Below, piece by piece: positions 22,907-31,635 of a stretch of DNA of 64,000 nt (the first letter of the stretch is position 1; the number at the start of each line of letters is the position of its first letter). The notes under the pieces are model-generated. The model saw only the letters and a program-made list of their open reading frames with translations, had not been told where the DNA came from and searched no databases. Source of the stretch: an uncultured Eubacterium sp. (lineage in GTDB: Bacteria > Bacillota > Clostridia > Lachnospirales > Lachnospiraceae); the NCBI GenBank assembly GCA_947089855.1, contig CAMUML010000009.1:1-64000 (forward strand), in the 5' to 3' direction. A program made the translations under genes and the position numbers.

Positions 22907-24151
22907 TCAATGAAAACTATAAGATTCTCCTGCAAGGCTGATAATATCACCTTTTTCTAATTTACATTTTTTACGGTACTGCAATAATTCACCATTCACA
23001 TGTGTCCCATTTTTAGAATTCATATCTTCGATAAAAGTACCCTCTTCTTTTACTTCTACCCTTGCATGCACCCTGCTGACCAAAGGAAGCGGGATACAAA
23101 TGTCACTTTCTTCTATACTGCTGCCTAAAATCATTTTCCCTTCCTTACAGCAAAAATCCCTAGATCTGTCTGCCCCCTGGTAAATAAACTGGTTTTGGAT
23201 GCTTTCTTCCTGCGCCATCAAACAGACTGTTGGATTTCTGACAACTTCTTCTTGTATATCTTCTTCCGTAACAAATTCCCCTTCCATGTACTTCTGGCCG
23301 TCAGTATATATTTTTTTCCGAAGCAAATTTTTCAGTTTTTCGGCTGGCTGCTGTTTTTTCGCCACCTCCTTCGGATGTTTTGACGGCTGCGGGCCGACCT
23401 TTGTTTTCTTTTTAGCAGCAATACTCTGTTTTTGCGGCATGCAGTCTGCAACATCTTCATAAACGCTGCTTTGTGCTGATTTTTGTATGAAAGGCTGTTT
23501 TGGCATTGCCTGGCTTTGCATTGTGTCCTGGGCTTCCTTTTGTTCATACTGTTCTGTTTCTAGTTTTTCCATTTTCAATGATTTTATGATATTGCCTTCC
23601 ATTCCGCCTTTTGTTATTTCTGCCAAAACTGAATGCAGCGCCGCCTTTTCCTCAGACACACGTTGATGGACTCCATATGCAAGCTGGACTGCCCGTTCAT
23701 CTTTATGTTCTAGCTTTTGAAGCAGGTATTCCATAAACAGCTGGAACTGTTTACATATATCTGTTCCATTTCCCGGAAAATAACAATACATGACCCGGCC
23801 CGGTTCACTTTCTGTAAATATAAATTCGGCATCCAGCAAAATATCATTTTCGGCAAGCAGATATTTTTCGGCTTGTATACATGCCTGGTCGAAAGAATAC
23901 AATATTTGAAATAGCATTGTGTAATCTAATGCTTTATATTCCAATAATTGGTCTAGGGAACGCCTGCCTGCAATATCATAATAGTATTGCAGCTCCAATC
24001 CTTGCTGCTGTACACGCATTGTTAAAAAGCAGGGGATTTTATTATAGTGGAACATTTCTATACTATCCCTGTCTGATTGGCTGTTGCTTTCTGCTGTTAA
24101 AATTAGTGAGCTTTTATTTATGCTGCGGCTGAATTCTGCTTTTTTAATCAT
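22907..24151 (-). CDS. DUF6382-FHA domain protein
   Basis: A 414-residue cytosolic protein. The N-terminal half (about 1-185) matches the layout I associate with DUF6382 (MFHYNKIPCFLTMRVQQQGL, then LLEYKALDYTMLFQILYSFD). A variable Lys/Gln-rich linker runs from about 190 to 300. The C-terminal FHA domain (about 330-412) binds phosphothreonine peptides: MILGSSIEESDICIP with SRVHARVEV and DMNSKNGTHVNGELL carry the Gly, Ser, Arg, Asn and Gly-Thr marks. In Lachnospiraceae this type is found in Tad loci, and here it follows the small TadE gene in the same direction. A cognate Ser/Thr kinase is not in the window. A MITE copy starts 9 bp upstream of the start codon, between this gene and its presumed operon partners. 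Confidence 0.85.
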   Translation of the reverse strand: MIKKAEFSRSINKSSLILTAESNSQSDRDSIEMFHYNKIPCFLTMRVQQQGLELQYYYDIAGRRSLDQLLEYKALDYTMLFQILYSFDQACIQAEKYLLAENDILLDAEFIFTESEPGRVMYCYFPGNGTDICKQFQLFMEYLLQKLEHKDERAVQLAYGVHQRVSEEKAALHSVLAEITKGGMEGNIIKSLKMEKLETEQYEQKEAQDTMQSQAMPKQPFIQKSAQSSVYEDVADCMPQKQSIAAKKKTKVGPQPSKHPKEVAKKQQPAEKLKNLLRKKIYTDGQKYMEGEFVTEEDIQEEVVRNPTVCLMAQEESIQNQFIYQGADRSRDFCCKEGKMILGSSIEESDICIPLPLVSRVHARVEVKEEGTFIEDMNSKNGTHVNGELLQYRKKCKLEKGDIISLAGESYSFH

Positions 24152-24160
24152 TGGATCCTC

Positions 24161-24212
24161 CTTAGGAACTGTCGTGAAATAACTTGTGCAGAATTTTACG
24201 ACAGTTCCTTAG
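24161..24212. mobile_element. palindromic MITE-like element, short copy in tad operon
   Basis: CTTAG, then GAACTGTCGTGAAATAAC, continuing through TTGTGCA, then ATTTTACGACAGTTC and CTTAG. The 5-bp CTTAG duplication (24161-24165 and 24208-24212) brackets the element. It lies 9 bp upstream of the FHA gene, so its hairpin falls in the leader of that gene. The near-perfect CTAGAGC-G-GCTCTAG palindrome at 24241-24255 is next to it. Confidence 0.8.
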
Positions 24213-24292
24213 CCTATTTTTAGATTACTTGGTTGTACTGCTAGAGCGGCTCTAGAGCATGTCTTAAAATTACTTATAGCTGTACATAAAGA

Positions 24293-24538
24293 TTATCCAT
24301 ATTCATCCATAATCCCTTGAATAAATGTACACTTGCGCACTATTTTAACTGGATCCAATTTTTGAATTTCTTCCTGTATTTTTGAAGCATCCCTCGCCTG
24401 TTGGAACATATCATATCCTATGTTTATGCCGCCTACAATTAGAAACAATGTCATCGGAATGATAAAGGCAGCTTCTACGGTAAAACTCGCTTTTACTTTC
24501 TTATTTTGCTTATTTGCCATTTTTCCTCTTTTCTTCAT
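24293..24538 (-). CDS. small TadE-like pseudopilin
   Basis: An 81-residue protein with a basic leader, then KASFTVEAAFIIPMTLFLIV, the TadE/pilin-type transmembrane segment with Glu five residues after the likely processing site, and a short exposed domain. TadE-type minor pilins are processed by the Tad prepilin peptidase and assembled in or near the pilus. ATG 24538 has AAAGGA nearby; ATG 24520 with AGAGG is an equally good start. It sits between the second prepilin peptidase and the FHA gene in the Tad operon. Two cysteines absent elsewhere in the operon pilins are not seen except Cys64. Confidence 0.82.
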   Translation of the reverse strand: MKKRGKMANKQNKKVKASFTVEAAFIIPMTLFLIVGGINIGYDMFQQARDASKIQEEIQKLDPVKIVRKCTFIQGIMDEYG

Positions 24539-24599
24539 TAAATCCTTTACACTATGTATTTCATTTCCCTGTCAGTCCTCTGTAACGATATAGTGTGTT

Positions 24600-25031
24600 T
24601 CAAAAATAGTTGTTTATGATCAGGTCACCGGCAAATGCTATGAATAAAAATGGGATAAATGGCATTTCATATTTTCGGCTTTTCTTTTTAATTACGCATA
24701 AATATAATGCATAAATAAAGGATAAAAAAATTGCATAGATAAAAATACGGAATGTATCTTTTACCCCAAGAAACAATCCTGTTACTATCATTAAATAACC
24801 ATCCCCCTTACCGATGCTTCCTCTGCTCAGGAACGCAAAAACCAAAATAACAAGGCCAGGGAATATGGCAGCCAGTAATCCTATGGCTGGCTGTTTGTAC
24901 AAAAATAGCCTGCACAGGCATGCTTCTGCAGCAAATGCTGTTATCCATTTGACAGGTATCTGCCTTGTCTTAATATCTTCTATGCTGCATATTCCAAACA
25001 TTGCCAATATAGATAATTCTTTTACTATCAT
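24600..25031 (-). CDS. A24 prepilin peptidase (second copy)
   Basis: A 143-residue membrane aspartyl protease (TadV/CpaA type) that cleaves the leader of Flp and TadE-like prepilins. The two catalytic aspartates are Asp19 in CSIEDIKTRQIP and Asp77 in GKGDGYL, the usual D and GxGD pair. Four to five transmembrane helices are visible. It is the second such enzyme in the operon; the other is at 32883-33428. The two differ in loop and length and may have different substrates (Flp against TadE-like). The methylase domain of type IV PilD enzymes is absent, as in all Tad peptidases. Confidence 0.9.
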   Translation of the reverse strand: MIVKELSILAMFGICSIEDIKTRQIPVKWITAFAAEACLCRLFLYKQPAIGLLAAIFPGLVILVFAFLSRGSIGKGDGYLMIVTGLFLGVKDTFRIFIYAIFLSFIYALYLCVIKKKSRKYEMPFIPFLFIAFAGDLIINNYF

Positions 25032-25104
25032 TTTCCCACTGCCCCTCCTATTAGCCCAAATACCGCCAATACCGATAATTTATGATTACAGATAATTACT
25101 TTTA

Positions 25105-26196
25105 TTATCCTCCACATTTGCTGCACATTTTTTTACCAAATGCCTGTGACCTTCGGATCATAAATATATTGCGTTTTAATCCGCTGCAGGTAAGGCTGCT
25201 GTGATAGCGGTCACCATAGTTTGTAATATATACCATGCCTCTTACCGATCCATGTTTGCACTTTTCACATGGATGGTATTTTCCGCCGCTATTATTCCGG
25301 CTGCTGCCTGCCTGTGCATAAGTTACCCCTTTTATTGACAAATCCAAATGTGTACAAGACCTACTGGCATGGTATACTGTCCCATATTCTGTATAATACA
25401 GCCATATATCTGATTCCTGCCCTTCTTGGCCAAGCTGGTAGCCGGTCCATTTCCTGCATTTTGCTTCTTGTACGATCCGGTATTGGACATTGCCAAGCAA
25501 TCCAACTGGCAGCTTCATACGGTAAACTGCTTTTAAATCTATATAATTGCCTGAAACGTCTGATTGAAGCAGGCTAATCCCGGCTGCCCCGCTTTGTATA
25601 TATTGTGTTGGACATCCTTGTTTTTTCAATTGTTGATGGAAATATGCTTTTGCCTTGATCAGCTCCGTAAGGCTTTGCCTACCTGGTACCCCACTACCTT
25701 CTTGTACTGCTAGGCTTTGACTGTCTGATATTCCAGTGCCTGCAAGGCTTTGCCCGTCTGAAACTTCTAGTCCATCTAGCACCTTTTTACCCTTTGATGT
25801 TTCCAGGCCAGATCCTGCCGCCTGTTCCTGCTGCGGCTTTGTACTGCACTCTGCCGCAGCTTTCCTTCCTGCAAACTGCAATGCCTGGGAAATACCTGCC
25901 TGCACTTGCAAGATTCTAAAAAAGTATAATACAAATACAAGAAAACAAACAAAAAATGGAAGTATAACAGCAGCCTCAACCGTCAATGATGCTTTTTTGC
26001 AGCTATTTGCAAATTTTTTCTTTTTTTGAAAGAATATCTGAAAAAATGCACGCTGACTATGAAATGCTTCTTTTTTATATAGGCCATCCAAGAGAGAGCT
26101 TTTCTTTTTATTACTATAATTTAATTTTTGCCTATATCGATTACCAATTAACATCCAAAGCACCTGGCCTTTCCATTGTATTTCCATTTTGCCCAA
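25105..26196 (-). CDS. TadE-like protein with Cys/His repeat domain
   Basis: A 363-residue minor pilin-like protein. A basic leader of about 66 residues, unusually long, precedes ASLTVEAAVILPFFVCFLVF, the TadE-type membrane segment. A Ser/Gly-rich low-complexity stretch with imperfect repeats of SDGQSLAGT and DSQSLAV follows (about 140-190), then a beta-rich region. The C-terminal 85 residues contain two related modules: YYTEYGTVYHASRSC ending CEKC, and YITNYGDRYHSSLTC ending CSKC. Each has His-x3-Cys and a later Cys-x2-Cys, so they look like small zinc-binding knuckles. Their extracytoplasmic location would be unusual for zinc fingers and may favour disulfides. It lies between the DUF5702-like gene and the second peptidase in the Tad operon. 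Confidence 0.82.
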   Translation of the reverse strand: MGKMEIQWKGQVLWMLIGNRYRQKLNYSNKKKSSLLDGLYKKEAFHSQRAFFQIFFQKKKKFANSCKKASLTVEAAVILPFFVCFLVFVLYFFRILQVQAGISQALQFAGRKAAAECSTKPQQEQAAGSGLETSKGKKVLDGLEVSDGQSLAGTGISDSQSLAVQEGSGVPGRQSLTELIKAKAYFHQQLKKQGCPTQYIQSGAAGISLLQSDVSGNYIDLKAVYRMKLPVGLLGNVQYRIVQEAKCRKWTGYQLGQEGQESDIWLYYTEYGTVYHASRSCTHLDLSIKGVTYAQAGSSRNNSGGKYHPCEKCKHGSVRGMVYITNYGDRYHSSLTCSGLKRNIFMIRRSQAFGKKMCSKCGG

Positions 26197-26203
26197 CTAT
26201 CCA

Positions 26204-27802
26204 TTATTTTTCATCCAAATAAGAAAACTGGTAAGTTTCTTTATATTGGTATCCTTTTTTTGACAAACCTACGATTGTTACCATTGATAAAAATACTTGC
26301 TGCGCCTTATATGCATGTTCTGCTTCCATTGCGGTAACCATACAGTCTAATTTGACCTGTTCATATCCAGCATACAGGCGGATATTTTTTTCTAAAAGAT
26401 TGGCAAACCGGCTCCCTAGTTTCTCCATATTTTCCAATGCTAAAAAAGTATGCAGGTAATCTTCATACTGAAGCCCTTTTTCTACTTCTTTTGACTTAAC
26501 CGATGTTTGAAAGAGGACAACCGCTGCTTGTGGCAGGCTGATTGTCCAGCTCTCTGCTGACTTGACTGCTGCAACTTTTCCACCTGAAAATAAAGTACGC
26601 AACTCTACAATACTTTCTGCATAAGCCCATGATGCAAGAAGCCCCATTTCAATCACCGAAACTGCAACCGGTACGCCAGCAGCAGCGGCGATTGTTGCCG
26701 CCATTGCATGTGCCTGTTCGCGTTTTGTATGGTCGGCCAGTAGATATGCAAAATTCATCCCTTCCCGTACAAGCAGCAGCCTGCCCGCCATTTTTTTTAA
26801 GTTATCTTCATCGGTATATTTGCCAAATAAAAGATATTCCTGCTCATAGGAAAGTGCATGGGAACCAGGTGCTTTATTCCTGAAATTTGAAGTATATTTT
26901 TTTAAATACTGGATAACCAAAGCCTTATCCAACAGGCCTGCTTCATGGGTGGAATCGTAATTTCCTATATTAAGGGTGCGTTGTTCAACAGCATCTGCTT
27001 TGGAAATCTGTTTTGCAGAAACGTGTTGCCCGTCCGATAAGACCTGTGACAGTAACGGGGAACTTTTTGCATCCTTTACATCCTCCATAGGGTTCTCAAC
27101 TTCTAAATCTATATCTTCTGGATAGATATTGCCGGAATCTGTCCCAAAACCTGATAAGCTGGCAATACCGGATACCTCTTTTATCCCTGCTTTTGTTTCT
27201 ATCCCATTTTCTGCTTCCTCTGCAGCTTCTTTAGCCTGTTCCAATGTATCCAGAGCCCCATCCAGATAGCCATCTGTCTGTTTTCCTTTTTCACAGGATT
27301 CTTTGACATCTGTAACTTTCTGGTACACCTGCTGGGCGATGTCGGTTCCAATTTCTTGCTTTGCTACCTGGACGGCCTGCTCTATCAATGGGCCTGCACT
27401 TTGGTCTGTAGCAATCTCATATTTGACTATGCTGCTGTCAACCACATCCATCTGTAGAAAATTAGTATATCTCCCTAATCCCACAACAGATGGATTTAAG
27501 TTTTCCTGCCCTAATTGCTGCATACGGGCATTCACATTTGACAGCAGCAGTTCCCCGCTTCCATAACCGCTATCCATCATAAACAAATGGTACTGCTGGT
27601 AAGTAGGCACATTATATTCTGCAAACATAGATTCGGTAACACTTTGGCTGTTTAAAACAGCTGCCATGCCAAGCATAATAAACCGGGAACCTTCCAGCAA
27701 TGTGAATAAAAGCGATGCCAGAATCATCAGCATTAGGCTCATAAATACCGTAATACTTCCATTTACCGCTTTTTCATCCGTCTTAATCTGTGGTAGACAC
27801 AT
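26204..27802 (-). CDS. DUF5702-like Tad-locus exoprotein
   Basis: The 532-residue protein (from ATG 27802, AAAGGTG upstream; a TTG at 27829 in the same frame is possible) has an N-terminal TadE/TadG-like segment, VNGSITVFMSLMLMILASLLFT, so it is membrane-anchored with the bulk outside. The exterior is helical and Gln/Glu/Ala-rich. I place it in the family I know as DUF5702 from Lachnospiraceae Tad loci; the name is from memory. A short hydrophobic stretch near residue 385 (AATIAAAAGVPVAVSVIEMG) suggests a second membrane or buried helix. The start overlaps the last 20 bp of the Flp pilin gene, so they are translationally coupled. Function is probably a large pilus-associated component like TadG. 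Confidence 0.8.
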   Translation of the reverse strand: MCLPQIKTDEKAVNGSITVFMSLMLMILASLLFTLLEGSRFIMLGMAAVLNSQSVTESMFAEYNVPTYQQYHLFMMDSGYGSGELLLSNVNARMQQLGQENLNPSVVGLGRYTNFLQMDVVDSSIVKYEIATDQSAGPLIEQAVQVAKQEIGTDIAQQVYQKVTDVKESCEKGKQTDGYLDGALDTLEQAKEAAEEAENGIETKAGIKEVSGIASLSGFGTDSGNIYPEDIDLEVENPMEDVKDAKSSPLLSQVLSDGQHVSAKQISKADAVEQRTLNIGNYDSTHEAGLLDKALVIQYLKKYTSNFRNKAPGSHALSYEQEYLLFGKYTDEDNLKKMAGRLLLVREGMNFAYLLADHTKREQAHAMAATIAAAAGVPVAVSVIEMGLLASWAYAESIVELRTLFSGGKVAAVKSAESWTISLPQAAVVLFQTSVKSKEVEKGLQYEDYLHTFLALENMEKLGSRFANLLEKNIRLYAGYEQVKLDCMVTAMEAEHAYKAQQVFLSMVTIVGLSKKGYQYKETYQFSYLDEK

Positions 27803-27962
27803 CGGTAGCACCTTTTGTAATCGTGTCAAAAATATCTTTTACTAATTTACGCAGGCTGTCTTTGAATATCAGCACAAGGCCGATCAGTACTACCAGGATT
27901 AAAATCAACTCTACTACACCAATACCATCTTCTTCATCTAAAAAGCTAATAAAATTATTCAT
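27783..27962 (-). CDS. Flp-type pilin
   Basis: A 59-residue prepilin that is short enough to be overlooked. The start ATG 27962 has AAAGGA 5 bp upstream. The sequence MNNFISFLDEEDGIG then VVELILILVVLIGLVLIF fits the Flp family: a short polar leader, a Gly (residue 13) followed by a Glu five residues later (EDG-IGVVE), and a hydrophobic helix, then a short charged tail ending in STTD. It is the expected major subunit of the pilus, cleaved after the glycine by a TadV-type peptidase. It lies between the TadC-like gene and the DUF5702-like gene, the normal position for flp in Gram-positive Tad operons, and overlaps the latter by 20 bp. Confidence 0.88.
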   Translation of the reverse strand: MNNFISFLDEEDGIGVVELILILVVLIGLVLIFKDSLRKLVKDIFDTITKGATDVSTTD

Positions 27963-28020
27963 ACAATCCTTTTTCCTTTCTTAATATTATTTATAACTAA
28001 CTTTCAAATCCTTCTTGTTA

Positions 28021-29325
28021 TCATCCAATCTGTATGGAAAGGAATGCCGGGACTAAAATTATGACCATAACAATACATAACATCAGCATCATTGGGATCA
28101 GGATTTTTGTACCTGCTTCTTCCCCTGCTTTTTTGGCATGGTTCTTACGCAGTGCAAATGCTTCCGATACTTCCTTTTCCAAAATCTGGCGCAGCCCGCA
28201 AGACCCCTTTCTTAAATTCTGTATGATCAGCATTGCCAGTTTCCGGTATTGCGGCGTCCCACAGCGTTCCCCAAAACGCTCATATACTTTTAGTTCCCCT
28301 ATGCCATCCTGCATTTCCCGGTAAGCCAGCAGCATCTGCTCATATACCTCTGTTTTCTGCGTCTGGTGCCGTTCTAACTGCCTTTGGTAATTAAGTACGA
28401 TCCGTTCCCAAGCACCGCTTAATGTCATACCTGCGCCAAGCAGAAGCGATATTTTGCTTACCATATCTGGATACTGCCTTAGAAGCTGTTCTTTCCGTTT
28501 TTGCTCCAATTTTTGCTCCTGCATCCCCTGTTGGATATAGACAACTGCAGCGGCAGCCAGGCCAAGCAAAAGGATAATCTGATAGGTACGTTCTGGGCTT
28601 TTAGACCATTTCAGCCGCATGCCGTTTAACTGCGCCGGAAGTCTCATATATTGTTTATGTTTGCTGATTTCTTGTTCCTGTTCAAAATACTCTTGGAGGC
28701 TGGACAATAATTGCTCCATACCGCTCAACTTCCGTTGGTATACCATACAGCCAAATGTATGGTTACGGACTTCTTCAAAATAGCTTAAAGTCAACGATAC
28801 CATTACCAACGTGCCATTTTTATCCAACGCTTCTGGATAAAGTTCCCCTTCGCTTCCTATTACCTGTTCAGGATTAAATTCCCATTTTGCGCGTACCTGT
28901 CCATCTTGAAGGTTTTTTGGCAAAGAAACCGGATACTCAATTCGGTCAAGTGATAAATTGCTGTTTAGGAATGCCTGTTCTGCTTCTTTTCCCGCATTAT
29001 CAAATAGCTGTTCCAGTTCATCGCCCATCAGCCTTTGTGCTTCCACTTCCACCGTATAATCAAAGGCTTCGGCAATACCATCGGCATAAAGCAATAGCTC
29101 CTGCGTATCCGTATCTCCCCCAGCCGCATTCCTTTTTAATTTTCCATCCTCTGTTAATTTTTGGCTCTCGGAACCCGTTACACAGATGGCCAGCCCTAAT
29201 AACCCAGCCACGGCCATTACTTTCGCAGCATCTTTCTTATTTTTTTCTTTCCCTTTGGCATAAAGCCAGAGCAAAACAAGCAAGCTGACTGCCATAACCG
29301 CCAAGCATACTAATTTTTCCGCCAT
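28021..29325 (-). CDS. TadC-like pilus assembly membrane protein
   Basis: A 434-residue protein. The C-terminal part (about 260-430) is a T2SSF domain as in TadC and GspF: QYPDMVSKISLLLGAGMTLSG, ILEKEVSEAFALRKNHAKKAGEEAGTKILIP, then the last membrane helix MMLMLCIVMVIILVPAFL. Unlike a plain TadC it carries an extra N-terminal region of about 240 residues with a membrane segment (about 5-22), another near 38-50 and a soluble domain. It works with TadB as the inner-membrane platform driven by TadA. The start ATG 29325 has GGAGGGAAAG immediately upstream. A 33-bp tandem duplication lies in the 220-bp leader between tadB and this gene. Confidence 0.85.
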   Translation of the reverse strand: MAEKLVCLAVMAVSLLVLLWLYAKGKEKNKKDAAKVMAVAGLLGLAICVTGSESQKLTEDGKLKRNAAGGDTDTQELLLYADGIAEAFDYTVEVEAQRLMGDELEQLFDNAGKEAEQAFLNSNLSLDRIEYPVSLPKNLQDGQVRAKWEFNPEQVIGSEGELYPEALDKNGTLVMVSLTLSYFEEVRNHTFGCMVYQRKLSGMEQLLSSLQEYFEQEQEISKHKQYMRLPAQLNGMRLKWSKSPERTYQIILLLGLAAAAVVYIQQGMQEQKLEQKRKEQLLRQYPDMVSKISLLLGAGMTLSGAWERIVLNYQRQLERHQTQKTEVYEQMLLAYREMQDGIGELKVYERFGERCGTPQYRKLAMLIIQNLRKGSCGLRQILEKEVSEAFALRKNHAKKAGEEAGTKILIPMMLMLCIVMVIILVPAFLSIQIG

Positions 29326-29336
29326 CTTTCCCTCCT

Positions 29337-29402
29337 GTCAGTATTTGTCATTTTGTCTGCTTTGTCCACGTCAGTTTTTGTCATTTTGTCTGCTTTGTCC
29401 AC
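29337..29402 (-). repeat. 33-bp tandem duplication in tadC leader
   Basis: Two units of 33 bp (29337-29369 and 29370-29402) differ by one base. Each contains TTTGTCATTTTGTCTGC and TTTGTCCAC. The first unit starts 1 bp beyond the ribosome site of the TadC-like gene, so the duplicated sequence lies in the 5' untranslated mRNA. The rest of the 29326-29545 gap is AT-rich and without other recognisable features. Confidence 0.85.
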
Positions 29403-29545
29403 ATTTGAAGGCACTTATCCATACATTATCAACAATTTCCATATTGTTTTTCACATTTCATCAGCTGAATGCGTTTTTCATCTGTGTTTTCTACAAAAAC
29501 CGACGTACTGTAAAATACTTTCCCACAAAGTTTTCCACATAGTGT

Positions 29546-30454
29546 TTATACTTCGATTGCCATGATTTTTTCGGAAAGCAGATAAGATGCCAAATATAAT
29601 ACCAAGCAGGCCGTCATGACGCAAATACCAAATGCATTGTGGTACAAGCTGTCCAAATATCCTCCAAAAGATATATCCACATACAATAGGATAAATAAAG
29701 GCATCAGGTTCATGATTTTTTGTTCCATCCGTTTTCCAGAAATCTCTGTCTGGATGGCTTCCATCAATTCACTTTTTTCCGAAATCCTGGCAGATGTCAT
29801 ACGGATAATTTGGATAAAATCCCCTCCGCTGCGTTTCGCAAATACAAATACTTCACAAAAACTCCTAACATCTTCCAGTCCGCTGCGGTTTGCGAAATCA
29901 TACAGCAACTCTTCCAATGGTATATTCAGCGACAAACAGCCTGTCAGATACCGCAGCTCTTCTGTCATCAATGCATGCTCCCCGTACTGCATACGCATTT
30001 CCGTATATGCTTCCCGAAATGCATTCTCAATAGAATAACCAGCAGCCATTGATGCAGCCGCACACTGGATACTGTCTTTAAACTCCCTGCATAAAATATC
30101 CTGGCGTTTTTGAACCTTTTGTTTTTTCTTGCGCCGGTAATATACTGGAAATCCAATCCATATCGCAGCCATTACCATCCAGGAACGGTAAAATAAATAG
30201 GAAAACCCTCCGCTTAAAGCTAAATATCCACAAACGATACGTAACAATTCTTTTTTTGAAAAAAAATACTTACGATAATCAGTGCCTTTTTGCTGCTGTT
30301 GTACATTTAACTGAAATCCTGGCTTATTATCTGTGTTTTTTTTCTTTTTACGCTCCCTATCCTTAATCTGTTTTTCCTGCTTAGGATAGATGCCTAACAC
30401 ATACCCGCCCTTTTTAACTTCCCGGAATGCAGCAGCCCGCCTGTTTTCTCCCAT
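29546..30454 (-). CDS. TadB-like pilus assembly protein
   Basis: A 302-residue T2SSF-family membrane protein. A charged cytoplasmic N-terminus (about 1-65) is followed by two membrane helices near 75-110, the conserved cytoplasmic core (LCREFKDSIQCAAASMAAGYSIENAF, then FANRSGLEDVRSFCEVFVFAKRSGGDF, about 125-230), and two C-terminal helices ending in KIMAIEV. It is TadB or GspF-like and forms the platform with TadC. The start ATG overlaps the end of the TadA ATPase gene by 61 bp, unusually long; GGAAGG upstream of the ATG supports it. No later Met would leave a full protein. Confidence 0.88.
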   Translation of the reverse strand: MGENRRAAAFREVKKGGYVLGIYPKQEKQIKDRERKKKKNTDNKPGFQLNVQQQQKGTDYRKYFFSKKELLRIVCGYLALSGGFSYLFYRSWMVMAAIWIGFPVYYRRKKKQKVQKRQDILCREFKDSIQCAAASMAAGYSIENAFREAYTEMRMQYGEHALMTEELRYLTGCLSLNIPLEELLYDFANRSGLEDVRSFCEVFVFAKRSGGDFIQIIRMTSARISEKSELMEAIQTEISGKRMEQKIMNLMPLFILLYVDISFGGYLDSLYHNAFGICVMTACLVLYLASYLLSEKIMAIEV

Positions 30455-31608
30455 ATCCCAGTTACCTTCCCCTCTCTATTATCCTGTGTTGTCTCTACAA
30501 ACCGATAAATTGGATGCAGCTGGACCTCGCCATTGGCTATGCCGTCAATTTCGTCCACATTCAACACTTTCCTGGAACGGTCCCTAAGCCTGCCTAGATG
30601 AACCAGAATATCTATCCCGGAAGCAATCTGGCCACGGATTGCCGAAACCGGCAAATCCATCCCCATCAGCACCATTGTTTCCAAACGCTTTAGCATATCC
30701 TGGCTGGAATTGGCATGCCCTGTGCTAAGGCTTCCGTCATGCCCAGTATTCATAGCCTGCAGCATATCCAATGCTTCAGCCCCCCTGCACTCTCCAACAA
30801 TAATACGGTCTGGGCGCATCCGCAAAGACGTACGTATCAAATCCCGTATCGAAATCTCCCGCACCCCTTCCATATTGGCAGTCCTGGTTTCCAGCCTTAT
30901 TAGATTAGGTATTGAATGGATCTGCAGTTCTGCGGAATCTTCAATCGTAATCAACCGCTCATCTTTTGGGATAAATTCCGATAATGCATTCAGAAAAGTT
31001 GTTTTTCCCGCACCTGTCCCCCCAGATACAAAAATATTATAACCTGCCTGCACGAGCTGTTTTAAAAACCCTGCTACTTCGTTTGAAATAGCGCCAATCT
31101 GAACCAGCTGTTCCATCCGCATCGGCTGTTCTGGAAACTTTCGGATCGTGATAACTGAGCCGTCAATGGCAACCGGAGCCAGCACAATATTGACCCGGGA
31201 ACCATCTTTAAGCCTAGTATCTACAATTGGATTTGCTTCATTTACAATTTTATTTCCAGCCGCTACAATCTGCTGGATCACATCTTCCAGTTTTTCCACG
31301 GAATAAAATTGCCTGTCCCACTGTAGTACACGGCCATCTTTTTCAAAGAAAATACGCTGTGCGCCATTTACCATTATTTCCGTAACTGTTGGATCATCTA
31401 CTAATTCCTGCAATGCATCCAGTTTACGGAGCGAATGGAAGATTTCTTTTTGAAACTGCTCCCTTTGTTTTAAAGAAAGCCCCTGCTGCCTGCTGTAGCC
31501 ACCAACTTCATCGTAAATAAGCCCGGCCAGCTCTTCATCGCCTGTTTCCCTTGTCATATCCAGCTTCGTCAATATATGCTGGCGGAGCTGTTCCATCTCC
31601 TGCGTCAT
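30394..31608 (-). CDS. TadA/CpaF-type secretion ATPase
   Basis: A 404-residue hexameric ATPase that powers assembly of the Flp pilus, in the cytoplasm against the membrane. The N-terminal helical domain (about 1-60) is short. The Walker A loop is FVSGGTGAGKTTFLNAL (193-209), the Asp box ITIEDSAELQI (about 220-230), and Walker B DRIIVGECRGAEALDM (267-282), with the His box GHDGSLSTGHANS after it. It belongs to the TadA/VirB11 clade, not PilB. It is preceded by the TadZ-like gene by 27 bp and overlaps TadB by 61 bp. Confidence 0.95.
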   Translation of the reverse strand: MTQEMEQLRQHILTKLDMTRETGDEELAGLIYDEVGGYSRQQGLSLKQREQFQKEIFHSLRKLDALQELVDDPTVTEIMVNGAQRIFFEKDGRVLQWDRQFYSVEKLEDVIQQIVAAGNKIVNEANPIVDTRLKDGSRVNIVLAPVAIDGSVITIRKFPEQPMRMEQLVQIGAISNEVAGFLKQLVQAGYNIFVSGGTGAGKTTFLNALSEFIPKDERLITIEDSAELQIHSIPNLIRLETRTANMEGVREISIRDLIRTSLRMRPDRIIVGECRGAEALDMLQAMNTGHDGSLSTGHANSSQDMLKRLETMVLMGMDLPVSAIRGQIASGIDILVHLGRLRDRSRKVLNVDEIDGIANGEVQLHPIYRFVETTQDNREGKVTGIWEKTGGLLHSGKLKRAGMC

Positions 31609-31635
31609 TTAGCTAATTACTTCCTCCATTTCAAA

